Of a stretch of 31,206 nucleotides of DNA, positions 31,028-31,206 are shown in pieces (position 1 is the stretch's first letter; each line of letters begins with the position of its first letter). The stretch comes from a virus. The DNA lies in the IMG/VR virus record IMGVR_UViG_3300028412_000017, positions 1 through 31,206 of that record. One strand, written 5' to 3'. A program made the translations under genes and the position numbers. Under the pieces are notes generated by a model. That model saw nothing but the letters and a program-made list of their open reading frames with translations. It was not told the DNA's origin and ran no database searches.

Positions 31028-31206
31028 GTGAATACCGAGATTGTCATAAAATGGGTTGACCCTAAAACTCTAAAACCAAGCCCAGACAATCCAAACGATC
31101 ACACTCAAGAACAAATAGAACGATTAGCTGAAATACTCCTATACCAAGGGTTTAGATCACCCATCGTCGTATCAAACCAAACTGGAAACATCACCACAGG
31201 ACACGG
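31028..31206 (+). CDS. ParB-like domain protein, N-terminus (cut by window edge)
   Basis: The first 59 residues of a gene running off the right edge, starting at GTG. The sequence (VIKWVDPKTLKPSPDNPNDH, then QIERLAEILLYQGFRSPIVV, then ITTGHG at the cut) is the beginning of a ParB/Srx-type domain: a linker, a helix, and a strand leading to the GHG/R motif. In phages such a domain often precedes a DNA methyltransferase or acts as a nuclease or regulator. Which one applies cannot be seen here. There is no ribosome binding site, so the start is uncertain. Confidence 0.65.
   Translation, partial: MNTEIVIKWVDPKTLKPSPDNPNDHTQEQIERLAEILLYQGFRSPIVVSNQTGNITTGH

Overview
This window is most of the genome of a tailed double-stranded DNA phage (Caudoviricetes) with a long, non-contractile (siphovirus-type) tail. 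The left two thirds form one rightward late block. It holds the 3' end of a portal gene, two related virion-morphogenesis genes, a scaffold gene, a major capsid gene, a head-decoration or fibre cassette, head-tail connectors, a tail tube gene, a frameshifted pair of tail assembly chaperones, a 923-residue tape measure gene, a distal tail gene and fibre genes. A Gram-negative host is inferred from the lysis genes, which include a lipoprotein with a clear lipobox whose start is embedded in the preceding membrane-protein gene, as in two-component spanins. No integrase, terminase or DNA polymerase is visible; the terminase is expected just left of the window.

Layout. 1-2957: portal end, two gpG/gpS-like proteins, scaffold, major capsid protein. 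2957-6690: a cassette of small beta-rich proteins that look like head or virion fibres, carrying two intrinsic terminators. 6687-9527: small membrane protein, Ig-like/EF-loop neck protein, tail terminator, tail tube, tail chaperones with a -1 slip site. 9527-16974: tape measure, distal tail protein, large modular fibre. 16987-19255: lysis module (TM/coiled-coil protein, 22-codon minigene, two-domain endolysin, spanin-like pair), placed inside the tail block. 19252-22161: tail hub and glycine-rich adhesin. 22158-24284: mostly leftward small genes, including two DNA-binding regulators, a zinc-ribbon protein and an overlooked 46-residue membrane protein. 24335-29779: a rightward Cro/YdaS-like regulator, a leftward recombination-replication operon (Sak4-like ATPase, SSB-like protein, SF2 helicase, VRR-NUC nuclease) and, divergently, a PrimPol-helicase. 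29773-30010: AT-rich and purine-rich repeats, my candidate replication origin. 30031-31206: a leftward two-gene unit ending in an HNH endonuclease, and the start of a rightward ParB-domain gene.

How the parts may work together. The replication genes suggest priming by PrimPol, unwinding by its own ATPase domain and by the SF2 helicase, and strand annealing by the Sak4-like and SSB-like pair. Regulation seems to centre on short repeated DNA sites. A 15-bp element, TTGACATATTTGACA, forms the -35 region of two oppositely oriented promoters 6.6 kb apart. A separate pair of ATCAC/GTGAT palindromes precedes a helix-turn-helix gene. The 2957-3175 region just after the capsid gene is strongly structured and probably lowers transcription into the downstream structural genes. 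No stretch longer than 300 bases lacks a gene; the longest is 29780-30030. I saw no tRNA, rRNA, CRISPR array or insertion sequence.
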